Part shown: one piece after another, positions 33,185 to 44,549 of the stretch
How the letters are laid out: every line of letters starts with the position of its first letter
Position numbering within the stretch: position 1 is the first letter of the stretch
From: Venturia oleaginea
Lineage: Eukaryota; Ascomycota; Dothideomycetes; Venturiales; Venturiaceae
DNA: 64,000 bases
Direction: 5' to 3'
NCBI GenBank assembly: GCA_013176395.1
Contig: JABMLP010000002.1
Location: 496,001 to 560,000 of the forward strand
Translations under genes and position numbers: made by a program
The notes under the pieces: model-generated
The model's database searches: none
Told to the model about the DNA's origin: nothing
Seen by the model: the letters and a program-made list of their open reading frames with translations, nothing else

Positions 33185-36022
33185 ATGACCAGTCGCGGAC
33201 CTGGGCAATTCAAAGGCCCAAGGCCTTGTCACTGGTGCGAGAGGAAGGGACACGTATGGATCTACCAATACTCTGTTCTCCGAGCCTTCATACTCATATA
33301 CTTCTAGCTGTACAAAAACTGTCCTCAGTTCTTAGAAGACCAGAAGAAGGGACTGGTCTGCCGCTGCAGACCACCTGTATTCCCTCACTTATACAACGAT
33401 CCTCTCCTTTTCTTGGTTGGATTTTGCTAACATATTCACAGCGTAAATTTGAGGACAAATCGTGTTCAGAATGGTCACGTGACGGCCACTCGCCCTCTCA
33501 TCAAAACAACTTCTCCTCACCCTCCACTCCACCACCACCAACAATGGCGCCTCGTTATAACCCACCGCACGGTCGCAAAGCTGCTAAAGAGGAGCCGAAG
33601 CCCGATGCCACCTTCCGCTTCCCCCAAGGCTTCGATGCTTTCAAGAGCGCGTCAGACGACGAAAAGTTTGATGCCATCTCCAAAGAAACGGGCTGTAAGT
33701 TGATACCAGGCGCGGTGGGGGACACGATGGGTGTCAAAATCTATGGCAACAGAAAGCAATGTGAGGATGCGAGAGGCCAGTTACGAGCATGGTCATCCGC
33801 CCGCGATAGAGCGATACACACCAAGACAGCCGCCTTCCCCAAAGTCGGTGGCTATAATCCCGCCAAGGATGACAGGGCCCTTCGCAGAGCCGTAGACGCC
33901 CACAGCAGAAAGAAATACCGTGCCGACCCAGATACCACAGCGTTCGAAGGCAAGCGATTCAAACACGCAATCATCCTCGAATACAACAGTTGTGACTGGA
34001 TCAAAGACGACAAAATTCTCGGCGCGTTTATGGAAGCTCTAGACCCGATTCGAATGGACAACAAGTGTCATATGACATATATGTCAGAACTCCCGATCCT
34101 TGATGACGAGGCCGGCAATAGAGAAGGAATCAGAATCGGCCAAGGCTTTTTTCTTTGCGGCAACCAGAAGCACCTTATGGACCAGGCAGTGGAGCGGCTA
34201 AAGAACTTGGATAAGCAGATCATTGGTCGCAAGATTGAAGCACCAGAATTATTCTTGGTGAAGCCCATTCCATTGCCACTCGATTACAATGCGCATGTTG
34301 TCGAACGGAAGGAATACCTCAGGCCGCAGCTCTTCGGACGCAAAGTCGACAGCGATATCGACGAGAAAAACTTCCAGACCATGCATCTGAAGGACGTATC
34401 AGGCTCGGAACCTGATTTCCTGTCGACACAGAAAGTCGATGTACGCTCAATTGCGGAGTTGGACACCGGTGCTATCCTTATAGGTAGCAGACACATTACA
34501 AGTCTGAACATTCAATACATCGATGTTTGGCTTATGGCCATGCTGGACCATCTTCGTTACTGGCAAGGCTACTTGGAGATGCGCATATCAATTGGAACTT
34601 GTACTTTCGAACGGTTTCCGAAGGCACAGGAATACAGCCTTTACGACTTCGAGGAAATGGTGCAAGAGCGTAATTCAGAACCAGACTCAGATGGACTCGT
34701 AGCATATGTAACCACAGAGTGAGTATTAAATTACTACTTGAGCAGCAGAGCAGTGCTAACTTTCCCAAGGCTCGGCGATCGCCAAACTGAATCGGCACTT
34801 TTGAACCGTTTCCTTGGTGCGGGTCATACTCTGATATACAAAGATCATGTTCCCGGTCGCGCAATATATCCTCATTGTACTGCGATCTTCAATATGATCA
34901 GCCCATGGAACTCGGCAGAGACACTACGCCTCAAAGCGGTCTTCAAAGAGAATGGGTACTGCCAGTATCTCCTTGACACTCACCAGTGGGAACTCTTAGA
35001 GAGCGGCAAAGGCCACGCCAAAAAGATGGTCGACATCAAGCTAGTCGATCTAAACCACAGGTAGGCTTAGCTTCTCTCCCATACGTGTGTAATACTGACT
35101 ACATTCCAGCTTCACGTCTACTGGAGTTTCTTTGGTCGCGGGCACATTTGTTACCGATACACAAAAAACAAAACTACCCGGATGGAGGAGCATTTACGAA
35201 CGATTCCTCAAAAAGATTTCCGTGATTCCCGAGAATGCCAAGTCAAACGTTGAAGACCGTCTCATATTCGACTTCGAAGAGAACAACGGGAAACCCGGTG
35301 TACACCTGCTCTCACTGGAACAGCGCAAATCATACATCTTCGAGATATCCGAAGGCCCAGGCCGTGGTTACCATGTCGAGCTCTTCTCATTCCAGATGCC
35401 GGATTCCTGTAAGAACACACATTTCCCCCAGAACGAACAGCGCTGGGGCGTACAGCTCTGGCACCCTAGCTGGGACACCCTATTCTACGACCACCAATAC
35501 TTGGAAATTGCCATGAAAGCCAGTTGGGAGCCAGCTGAGTGGCAGTTCTTCCCGCCAGCTTCGGAACATATCAACGACTGGCAGGATGTCGAGGGTATGC
35601 AGTTTGAATTTGGTTCAGGTTATCGGAACATGCTTGACGCTGTCAACGTCGTCGAAAAGGTCATCCGTGGCGAGGAATCCCCTCTCCCACCCGTCGTCAA
35701 GAAAAAGAAAAAAGACAATGGTATGGTGGCAGCAGACAAGAGGAATATCAACGGCAACAGTTCAATGGCTGGCAAGAAAAATGCCAATGGTGCTCCCTTC
35801 ACGGAAAAGACGAAGACGAATGGCGCTGAGAAGAAGAGGCAGCGTGAGCAACCCTGGCGTCGACCTGAACAAGCCCGTTATCAGGCCTTTTCAACCGCCG
35901 TTGCTCAGGGAAACTCCACTGGTGCGGCTGCTGAGTTGGCTGGGTTAGAAATGGCTCATGTCCCTGTTGATACGAGTGGATTGGAAGGCGCTGCAAGGGA
36001 TCTGGCGGATTTGTGGATGTAG
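33185..36022 (+). CDS. Zinc-knuckle plus DUF7905-type protein
   Basis: Exons 33185-33253, 33308-33376, 33442-34718, 34770-35060 and 35110-36022 give 872 aa. The first two 69-nt exons encode a CCHC knuckle split by an intron inside the motif: CHWCERKGHLYKNC (CX2CX4HX4C). A third Cys-containing piece (VCRCRPPRKFEDKSC) follows, then MAPRYNPPHGRKAAKEEPKP and the long conserved body with GFDAFKSASDDEKFDAISKE, LPLDYNAHVVERKEYLRPQL, AGTFVTDTQKTKLPGWRSIY and WQDVEGMQFEFGSGYRNMLD, which I recognise as an uncharacterised fungal family (DUF7905). A KH-like stretch near residues 110-160 (GCKLIPGAVGDTMGVKIYGN) hints at nucleic-acid binding. The tail is Lys/Asn-rich. An alternative start at MAPRY (33544) would omit the knuckle. 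Function unknown; RNA binding is inference. Confidence 0.8.
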
Positions 36023-36760
36023 GCGCGGTTGGAGGTGTCTATTCTTATTCATGAGTAGATGAGATATATTCCTGACTGGCTATGAGAGAGAGGGAGAGAG
36101 AGCTTGGGAAAGATGGCGTCTGTCTGTATTTTTTGGGATGCGAGTGCGAGTGTGGTCGATAAATTGTGTGAGTGTGAATGAGGAAGTTGATTCCTATGAG
36201 AAAATGTTGTGCGAATTCAGTGATGATGTGTGGTTTGGTGATATCGGTCGTTGGCTATTTGATTTAATGGGGTTCTAGAAAGTAGACTGAACCATTGGTA
36301 TACCATCGGGTATAGATTAACCTCTTCTGTACATGAAGGATTCGATATTACACCGGCTTGAAAAGGGGATGGAATGAGGATGTCATATACGAGATGGAGA
36401 ATACCAAAGACGTTATCATCTACAAATCCCGAGACAATGGGAAGTGATTTGGCAGGTTCGTAAAGGTCGGGATGAGATGTAATGGTAAGAACAACATGTA
36501 CTAATCACAAAGTTTTCAAAGACTTCTGTGGCTTGAAGGCCAATTCGCTTGTGGTGGAAAGGGAACTTGTCATATTGATGGTATACGCGATCGTAGAATT
36601 GCTCTGGAATGGTTGCGAGATGTTACACCCAAAAAATAGATAGATAAGATAGAGATGTAGAAAGTCAACGGTCGTATCCAGAAGTCGAATTACTATTCCA
36701 ATAGTATCTAGATCCCATCAACCCATATCTAACTTCTCGTTCCAAAGAAACACTGCAAGA
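36023..36760. other. Intergenic between convergent genes
   Basis: 3' flanks of the DUF7905-type and hmgA genes. Only short purine-rich tracts (GA repeats near 36082-36100) are visible. Confidence 0.5.
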
Positions 36761-38241
36761 TCAAGTGTAATGCGGATTCTGCGTCCTATCCGCCTCACCA
36801 ACCTTAGTATTCTCCTTACCCTTAACCCCATTCCCCTTCCCATCCGGCCTCCTAAACCGCGGTTTAATCCCGTCCCAACTCTCAGCATTATAATCCTCCT
36901 GCAACTTCCTACACTTCTTCAATCCCCACTCCGTAACACCAACCATAAGACAACTCTCAAACATAAACGCCATACTCCCCTCGCCAACCTTCTGCGGTTT
37001 CAAATCAACAGTACTGGCTTTATCATACGTATTCGCATCGGGCCCATGCGCACTCATCACATTGTGTAAACTCGCTCCGGCGGGTTGAAACCCACCGCCT
37101 GTTTTGGCATCGTAGACGCCGCCGATGAGACCCATGAATTCAGACATTGTGTTGCGGTGGTACCAGGGTGGACGGAATGTGTTTTCGGCTACGAGCCAGC
37201 GCGGGGGGAAGATTACGAAATCTGCCACTGCTGTTCCGGGGCGTTCGGAGGGAGCGGTGAGGACGGTGAATATGGAGGGGTCAGGGTGGTCAAAACTTAT
37301 ACTGCCAATTGTGTTGAAGCGGCCTAGATCGTATTTATAGGGGTAGTAGTTTCCGTGCCAAGCGACAATGTCGAAGGGTGTGTGGTTTTGTTTTGCGGCG
37401 AAGAGGTGGCCTGAGAATTTGCTTAGTAGGTTGTAGGTGGTTGTTGTGTCTTCGTCGAAGTGAGCGATGGGGGCTTGGAAATCGCGAATATTGGCGAGAC
37501 AGTTTGAACCTATGGGGCCGAGTTCTGGTAGCTGGAAGTGGCCTTGGTAGAGCTCTAGGATGTAGCCTCGGACTGGTCCTTCAGGGAGTGTGACGCGGTA
37601 GCGGATACCGCGTGGGATGACACAGATCTCGTTTGGTCGGACGAGGATTTTGCCGAGTTCGGTTTGTATATCTAGGACACCATGTTGGAGGACTATCAAG
37701 AAGTCGCCGTCTGCCGAGTAGAATGCCTCACGAGGATCCATATCTTTTCCAGCTGCAAAAATGTAGTATCCAACTCCTGCTTTCATGGTGGGATCTCCTG
37801 CACCTGCTACTAAGTGGAGGGAATGTACCCAGTCCACCGTTTCGTCGATGTCGAAGGGATCCCATCGTAGCTGGTTGGGGATCTGGTGGATCTTCTCATG
37901 TGGCTTCGATTCAGGGTTCGTATTGTAGGTTGTGGACTCGCGAGCCTCAAAGGGTGAATGGGCTGAGGAAGGGAGGATTCGATACAGCCATGATTGCAGG
38001 TTCTCTGCTCGCGGAGCTGTGAAGGCGGTACCAGAGAGTTTCTCGGCGTAGAGACCGTAAGCTGGCTGTTGTGGAGAGTTCTGGCCCACAGGAAGGGCTC
38101 CTTCAATGGCTTCAGTCCTGCACAATATCTTTAGTACATACTTCTTGGACATGAAGGCGGGCAAACAACATACTCATGGTAAGTCGCGAATCCATTCTGG
38201 TATTGATATCTTTCTTCTGTCTTGAAGCTTGAAGTAGGCAT
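36761..38241 (-). CDS. hmgA: Homogentisate 1,2-dioxygenase
   Basis: Exons 38241-38174 and 38117-36761 give 474 aa, matching the family. The start [20 protein letters not shown] leads across a 56-nt intron into [20 protein letters not shown], the standard N-terminus; a competing upstream frame covers the same bases. The iron ligands are in [14 protein letters not shown] (His and Glu) and [13 protein letters not shown] (His). The enzyme opens the ring of homogentisate to maleylacetoacetate in cytosolic Phe/Tyr catabolism and limits pyomelanin formation. In many fungi hmgA sits beside fahA and maiA; neither is adjacent here. Codons switch from C-ending to G/T-ending near 37080. The C-terminus has a Lys/Gly-rich extension ([19 protein letters not shown]). 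Confidence 0.95.
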
Positions 38242-38476
38242 GTTGTTCACCAATGACAACCTCAGGATTGTACTCAGGATTGAAATACTCAGTAAGATTC
38301 CTCTTGGTCAGTCTCACAGTCGTAGGGGGCAGCTTCGTCGTCTGTCCCGAAAGCTTCCTGAAAAGCGTCTTTAATCGGCTCGGTGGGCGGTCTGGGGGGA
38401 TTTTGTTTGGGTCAAGGGGAGTAGATTTAGTAGACTGTTCGCTTTGGTGGCCAGCATCGGCCTCGCGGCTCTGCAT
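38174..38476 (-). other. 100-codon frame overlapping the hmgA start (possible uORF)
   Basis: An ATG-initiated frame starts 235 bases upstream of the hmgA ATG and ends 68 bases inside exon 1 in a different frame, stopping exactly at the exon-1 donor (38174). It has no recognisable domain. If it lies in the transcript it is an overlapping upstream ORF that would lower hmgA translation; if transcription starts downstream it is meaningless. Confidence 0.4.
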
Positions 38477-39022
38477 GGTGTCTTTATTGTCTTTCGATGT
38501 TATGGAATAGGAGAGCTTGGGTGAGGAGAGACGCGGTCAGATTCCGCTGGAGTCCATTTGCGGAGGAGGTGCGCGTCTTTCCGTTTCTAGCCTTACGTTT
38601 CCGCCTGTGGATTTGTGTGGGGGATCTGACCAAGGATTGTTAGGATTCTACTTCTGCAATCATGAAGACATTCCGTTCAGGAATGCCTACATAGTCGGCC
38701 GATCAGGACATCCGGCGATTCATCAACTTTGACACGAAGAGCAAAATGGTAGAGCGCCGGAATTCCCCTTGAAAATTTGGAATGTCAGGAACGACGGATG
38801 GTATTCAGACTTACATCTATCAAACTCAATTAGGAGCGTCATATGTTGTCGAACCGAGAAAAACTCGCTTCGTGCTACCACAAAGTCTGGACACAATATC
38901 ACAATCGATGTATTTACATGACATATTGACTACTATTGACAAACAAGGCGAGGATAACCAACTAAATGCTTCTATTCCTTCATGAAAACAAAATGTACGT
39001 TTGAAAAACACCATGACACTAT
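38242..39022. other. hmgA promoter region and flank of peroxidase relic
   Basis: Apart from the overlapping frame, no feature is supported in the remaining 0.55 kb. Confidence 0.45.
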
Positions 39023-40431
39023 CTACAAAGCAATAGCGAACACCAAGACTCCGAACAGCGCAATGATACTGAAGCTCTCCTTTCCTCCAGCACCGGTGAA
39101 CTTAGCGTAAGGAGCAGTCGAAGTAGGGATACCGGTACCAGCAGCAGTGTACTTGCTTGTTACGTCTGACTTGAAGTTGACTGACGAAGTCGAAGCGTAC
39201 GGGGACTTAGCCATCGCGGTAGTATTTACAACGGATACATATGGAACAGACACGTAATGGACATATCTGAAGACGTTGGAATCATAGAGCTAGTCGAGGC
39301 TGACATGAAGGAGCTCGAGCTGCTCGGATTGCGAATTGGAGGCAAGGAGATACCAGCCAAATTTGATGGCAGTGCTTTCGAGTAATCTTTTCGATGCGTG
39401 ATGTTATTAACACCCAACAAACTCAATCGGACGTACGAGCGAGTATATGCTGTGGTCCAATCTCCTTGGTTATCGACGAACTATTGCCAACGACCGAAAG
39501 TAACAGGGCTGTTGGCAATCGCAATAGCAGAGTGAATCGCAAAACGCCGACAGGTGCACCTTGCTGGAAAGTTTCGCCGTGAAATGCAACGTCCCAGATA
39601 CCAGGAGTCGACTGCAGTTTGATAGCAGAGTATTAAATAAGTGTCAAAACCTTCTTGCTTACATCCTGTACTGTCCCAGGCTGTATCTCCTTCGGCCGAA
39701 AGCTTTGGAGGTACTTTGAGCACCAAGAAGGGCGACAAGCATAGCAGGGGTGACGTTCTTGTCTTGGAACAACCTAATCAGGGTGTCTGCGGTAGAGTAA
39801 AGACCTGGAAGAAAATCATCTAGTGCAGCTTGAGTAGCATCCTGTGATGGATAGTATATGCACGCAAAACAAACGCAATTATCTGGTGGTTTACCTTCCA
39901 GCCAATGTATGTTATAACATGGGGACCAAGAGAGCTGGCAATAGTCCTACTCCATTGGTCAGTATGGTATCGAAAGGGACTGGACTTTACGCATGGTTTG
40001 CCGTGAATTGCAGGAGATTGGCCATTCCAATGCTGTATTGGAAATAATCCCTGTGAAAACGTTTGGCACCACGAAAGTCTGATCCGGACTGTGCTAAAGA
40101 CTATGCTTCGGTTAGCAAAGCACGACTCGCCCACAACTGGGATTTGCTAACCAGAGACCAAGTTCCGGCATCGTGGAATCCTAATCAGTAGCACTGCTCT
40201 CGTTAGCAAACTCGAAGAGAAACAGGAGCCAAAATCTTACGCTCGAGCCAGATCATTGCACTGTCCGTCATCAGCAGTGAATATATCAGTCAACTCGGCG
40301 CTGACGAATTTCAAAGCACAGCAAACATCGGTGGAAGACAAGCACGCGCTGATATCAGAGGGAAAGGAGCCTGTTTCAAAACTCTCTCCATCGGTGTTGC
40401 CGAGGAGAACGGACGCAATGTCCACTCTCAA
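39023..40431 (-). pseudogene. Decayed GPI-anchored heme peroxidase (fungal class II-like)
   Basis: Pieces of one peroxidase lie in order but in different frames. From the 5' side: TDIFTADDGQCNDLARA (ending 40237), the distal-histidine motif FHDAGTWS (about 40153-40178), SLAQSGSDFRGA (about 40066-40101), SIGMANLLQFTANHA (about 39990-40040), LGPHVITYIGWK (about 39896-39931), DATQAALDDFLPGLYSTADT onward (about 39705-39845), AEGDTAWDST, TPGIWDVAFHGETF, AIANSPVTFGRW, then DNQGDWTTAYTRSYVRLSLL and, in another frame, a Ser/Thr-rich stalk with hydrophobic end SFSIIALFGVLVFAIAL, a GPI-type tail. Lesions: a missing base and a TGA before FHDAG, loss of the usual GGADGSI segment, frameshifts near 39555 and 39250, and a TAG just after GRWQ. 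Several stops fit C-to-T change. Active relatives oxidise phenols and lignin-like substrates outside the cell. Confidence 0.82.
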
Positions 40432-42572
40432 TGCAGACGTTGGTCCACTATTCGAGATTTAGCCAATGATGATTTGATTCTTCGTCAATAGAGACCTTTA
40501 CCTGATCGCTAGATCTCCTGTCACATCGCGCTTCCTCATCCTCTGCCTCCTTCGTTACCTTCCCGATTGCCACCGCCCCCTCGACGTTCTATGGACTTTC
40601 TGGGGGACGATTCTCAATTAGGGTCGGCATAATGAGCATAGGAGTGAGCTACGGGAGCCAAGGCGCCACCGCTTAGTGTAGCAGAGAATCACATATTAAA
40701 ACAGTGTGCTTAAAAAGAATGACAATTGTGAATGACTGTACAGCTGAATCTTGAAGATATTACAGGAAAGCTTCTAACACACACAAACGACAGGACGTTG
40801 AGACCCATGCGCCTCATCCCCTCCAAAGGAAGCAAAGAAGCGACGTCATGCATCGAAAAGCCTAGACGCCTTGAGAGAGTTGTAAATTTGGAGGCCCTGG
40901 TCACTGAGACCTTTGCTGTCTCCTTATGATTCGGCATCTTCCTAACAGCGTTGTGAGGGTGTCCACGGGCAGAGGCGAGTAAAAAAGCAGTCACAGGCAC
41001 AGGGAGAGCACACTGTTTGAATCGAGGGTTTTCTGGTCGGATTGCGCTTGTTAGTGAAAGGAGCAATAGCTTGCGGCTGTGGAGGAAGATTGATCGAGCG
41101 CTCAGGGGCAATATCGATTACGGTCCTGGAACACGACTCCAGCAGCGCCGTGAGTACAACCTTATTCTTGACAGGAGAACGAAGTGTACTGAAGCGCAAA
41201 GTCGTTTCACAGACATGATTGTGGCAAGAGATGTGTTGTTGGAGCTGTTTCGTTCGAGGTAGCAGATTCTGCGCAATCTGGACAATCTCCACAATAATTC
41301 CTTGGCAGTTCGCATGATCCTTGAGCATCGCCAGAGTTGGCCTCCCAGATAGAGGTTGCAACTTACTGCGTGGTAGTCTTGACGCGCTTATTATCTCCCA
41401 AAGAAAATGCTTGGTATAGATTTCACGATGCTTAACATCGACATCGACACTCGGTTTTTTTAATATATGAATGTTCGCTTCCCGCCATGCGTGAGATGCT
41501 CTGGTTTGATGGACTTTTGACCTCTCTGTTCATTTTGTAACTTTTGTTGGATTTCGTTTCCTGCTTGCTTCAGTCCCTCTCATTTCTTATGCTATTGAAT
41601 CTCTAATTCTAGTCGCCCTTCTGGACCATTCGTCGTTATGTCTGGGCCAATTGAATGCGGCACCATATGATCCCAGTCAGGTACTTTTCTGAAAATCTTT
41701 CCCTTCTGAGTACTAATTTTTGCCTCTATTAGTTGGCTACTACACTGCTGTTGGAACGAAGCCTGCATAGTTTGCTGTAGACGAAGCTATATGGGAATCT
41801 CAACACCACCCAGTGCAGACCCTCCAGAGACTCGTGCCACAGTTTTCACTACCGATCAGACAAAAATTGGACCTACACCGTCTTCGACCAAACTCATCTG
41901 CCAGGCTCAGTAAAAGAGTCAATAATTCCGGAGACCTGGCTGAGATCAATCCTATCATTGTAAGCTCTCTGATTGATTGATGGCCACCGCGACCAAACAC
42001 ATCCGCCAAAAACTTGGGCGACTAGCATCTTTTCATACATGAATCTTTTTTCGAAGCTGCCATCTCGCGTAGAGAGTCTTCATCCTTCGCACTTTTTCGG
42101 CCTCTCGCCAGATCCCATTGACAGGGGTCTGGCTTGTATCGGGCCCACTTTTGCTGACATCTGATTGGAGTTGCTAGCGACGTTAGAACGACGCTAAGAC
42201 AACAATAGGATTCGCGACAATAGAAACTCGACAATGGGAACTTTGCACCCATGAAACAATAACTTGGCGGATTGGTGCGGCTTGCTATTGTCGAGCGCCT
42301 GGCACTTATTTTGTGACTCAATAGCTACACCTATACTTAAGGCGCATTACGTCCCACAACTAGGTTTGTATTTGATCAGTTCACCTCATGATTAGTTCGT
42401 GCTAGATCCGTACGACTTGATACCTAGATTTAGCTATTTTATCACTCGATTTCGACTGATATAAAGGCTCCCTCTTCTGCACTCTCTTCTTCAAACCATA
42501 TCATCATCACTTCTGTGTCGAATATTTGTCATATCATCTACATTTACAAAAAATCTACCTCATAAAATCAAC
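40432..42572. other. Gene-poor region
   Basis: 2.1 kb with no supported gene; an upstream exon of the peroxidase relic may lie just left of 40500-40700 on the minus strand. The last 200 bp form the promoter of the 42573 gene, with an AT-rich stretch and a TATA-like element. Confidence 0.45.
42458..42466 (+). promoter_or_regulatory. TATA-like element upstream of the 42573 gene
   Basis: GATATAAAG lies 115 bp before the ATG and is followed by a pyrimidine-rich CTCCCTCTTCTGCACTC tract, a typical fungal core-promoter arrangement. Confidence 0.45.
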
Positions 42573-43241
42573 ATGTCAACCCTCCAAATGCCCACTCCAA
42601 TAGCCACAACCACAACAGCGGCAACGGCAACAGAATCACCAACAATACCACCACCACCCTACACACCACCCGCCAACCCCAGCTATTTCTTCCCCTCACC
42701 AAACGAAAACCAACCCTTCGACCCAGACCTCGACATTGAAGACCAAGACGAAGAACAACCCCCACCCCAAACAACAAACATAACCCTAAACGCCCCCCCT
42801 AACAATCCACGGCCACGGGAACATAATCTCCTTCCAGACAACCGAATTCCTAAAAATAGCAACGTGGATCGTTACTTCCGTGCAGAAAATCACATCCACA
42901 TCCACTGATTCGTCAAGAGCAGGGGGAGCGGGAGTGAAAAATATCTATATAAACTTAAACTGTGGAATCACGGTGAATGGACAGAGGCATGTCGTCGGGA
43001 CGGCTATGGGAGGTGGTATTGCGACGAGGGCGGTTAGGTTGCAGGCCATGGCTGCTGCGAATGCCGCGACGAGGGCGCAATCTACTGCTGTGAAATTTGG
43101 GACTGCGGGTAGTGGGTTTAGTGCTGGGGTGAGGAGGAAGGCGGAGGGGAATTGGAAGATGGACCTGTTGCTAAGAGGGTCGATGTTGGTGTTGATGGTG
43201 AGGCACCCTCGCCCTCACTGTTGGGGTCGGAGGCGTCGTGA
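42573..43241 (+). CDS. Small fungal protein of unknown function, two homopolymer frameshifts
   Basis: The product is read in three frames: 42573-42799 (MSTLQMPTPIATTT... Pro/Thr-rich), then about 42800-43149 (TIHGHGNIISFQTTEFLKIA; IYINLNCGITVNGQRHVVGT), then 43150-43241 (ELEDGPVAKRVDVGVDGEAP). The switches coincide with a C7 run (42793-42799), where six C would keep frame, and a G4 run (43146-43149), where five G would. Their net effect is zero, and the implied protein is 222 aa. The pattern of a Pro-rich N-terminus followed by an 'I.G.GN.IS' and 'NVN.GI.V.G.RNVVG' core is common in short Leotiomycete/Sordariomycete proteins of unknown function. Either the assembly miscounts two runs or the gene is broken. 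Confidence 0.7.
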
Positions 43242-43510
43242 GGTGGTTTGCTGTTTCTTTGTTAATTATGTTTTTATTTTATTATGATTTATAATGATGA
43301 ATTTTTAGGGTATGGGCTGGATATGGATACAGTAGGATGACATGACAAATGGTTAGCAGAGGAGGCATGGCTTGAGCCTTTATCAATTCTTGATTATTTT
43401 TAGAAATAAAATAGGCTTGTAACTCATCGTTTTGATTCCAATGATATTTGAATTAAAATATCCGGACGCCCTGGGCATCACCAATCCTCCAAAAGATCTC
43501 CCATGCTATT

Positions 43511-44549
43511 CTAACCCATTGATTCCATTTCCCCCAAACCCTCCGCCATCATTCCCTCCATCATTCCCTCCATCGTACTCGAGCTTTCAAACTCAAATAG
43601 AGGACTATCATCCTCCCAAATGTATCCTCTGAACCCCTCGCACGAGAAAAGATGTTTCTCAATAAATGGTGTGTCGACCTGCATTCCCACAGCTTCATTC
43701 CAATACATCTCTCCCCTAGGTGCTTGTGTAAAGATCCCGGGCATAGTCACGCGAACACTCGCGCTGATGGCCTTTGGTGCATGGGCGCCCTTAGAGAGGG
43801 AGGTATTGAACATCCTCAATTGCACATTGCAAAACTTGCCGTCACCAAAGAGGGGTTGATTGACCACCCTCTTGAAGAAAAATGCCGGCAGCTGAACCTC
43901 CTTCTGGGCGTTCACAGGAGCGAATCTGGCTTTCAGGGAAGCATCGGCGGCGCTGACACCGTAGTATGTAGAGCCGTCCTTGCTCAAGGGAACAGGGGCA
44001 TAGGCATCGCATGCAGGCTCGAAGGTAGCTGGGTAGACTTCTCCGCCGTATTCGCGGCATGCGTTTATGCCAAGTTCGTTTGTGGAGGTGAGGAACATGT
44101 CTGGAACCCAGCGGAAGGGTGTTTCGTTATCGGACAGGAGGTCGATGAAGGGGAATTCGATGCTTGCGCGCTGTTGGGTTGTTAGTAGATGCCTTTACGA
44201 ATCGGAAAATGAGGAGACGCACAGAGAAGTCCTCAATCTTGTAGCCCGCAAGATCGACATCGTGATCAAGTACTGCTTGAAGAATTGCTGGGTACATGTC
44301 GTGTGGTAGGTCAGGCAGTAAAGTTCGATAGGCGGTTGTGAGGATGTTGTATTTGGCTGGAATAATACTCCTGGCCAGCGTCATGGGTATCGGTAGGATC
44401 GCAATCGTTCCATTGAGAGTTCCAGTGATGTTTTGAGGATACTGCGAAGCTATTGGGTTTGGTAGTGATTGCGACTTGCACGTCTCTTGTGCTGAAGCTC
44501 CGAGAGCAACGCAAAGAAGCGATAGTAGGGAGGTTGGTAGAAGATACAT
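43511..44549 (-). CDS. Secreted protein of unknown function
   Basis: Exons 44549-44223 and 44170-43511 give 328 aa; the 52-nt intron has a CTAAC branch site and joins YKIEDFS to RASIEFPFIDLL. A signal peptide is clear: MYLLPTSLLSLLCVALGASA, with cleavage likely before QETC. N-glycosylation sites NIT, NGT and NTS are present. The body (YPQNITGTLNGTIAILPIPM; EVYPATFEPACDAYAPVPLS; VQLPAFFFKRVVNQPLFGDG) resembles a family of fungal extracellular proteins with no assigned activity that I can name securely; an acetoacetate-decarboxylase-like beta-barrel is a possibility. The C-terminus ends with a Met/Glu/Gly-rich repeat (MEGMMEGMMAEGLGEMESMG). Confidence 0.8.

Noticed and set aside
33226..33441. 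Unspliced N-terminal extension of the DUF7905-type gene
   Set aside because: It only reads through two introns; the spliced version gives a perfect zinc knuckle and uses an upstream ATG.
39023..39253. Independent 76-aa small secreted protein
   Set aside because: It has no signal peptide and lies exactly where the peroxidase C-terminal stalk and anchor should be, so it is better read as the shifted tail of that relic.
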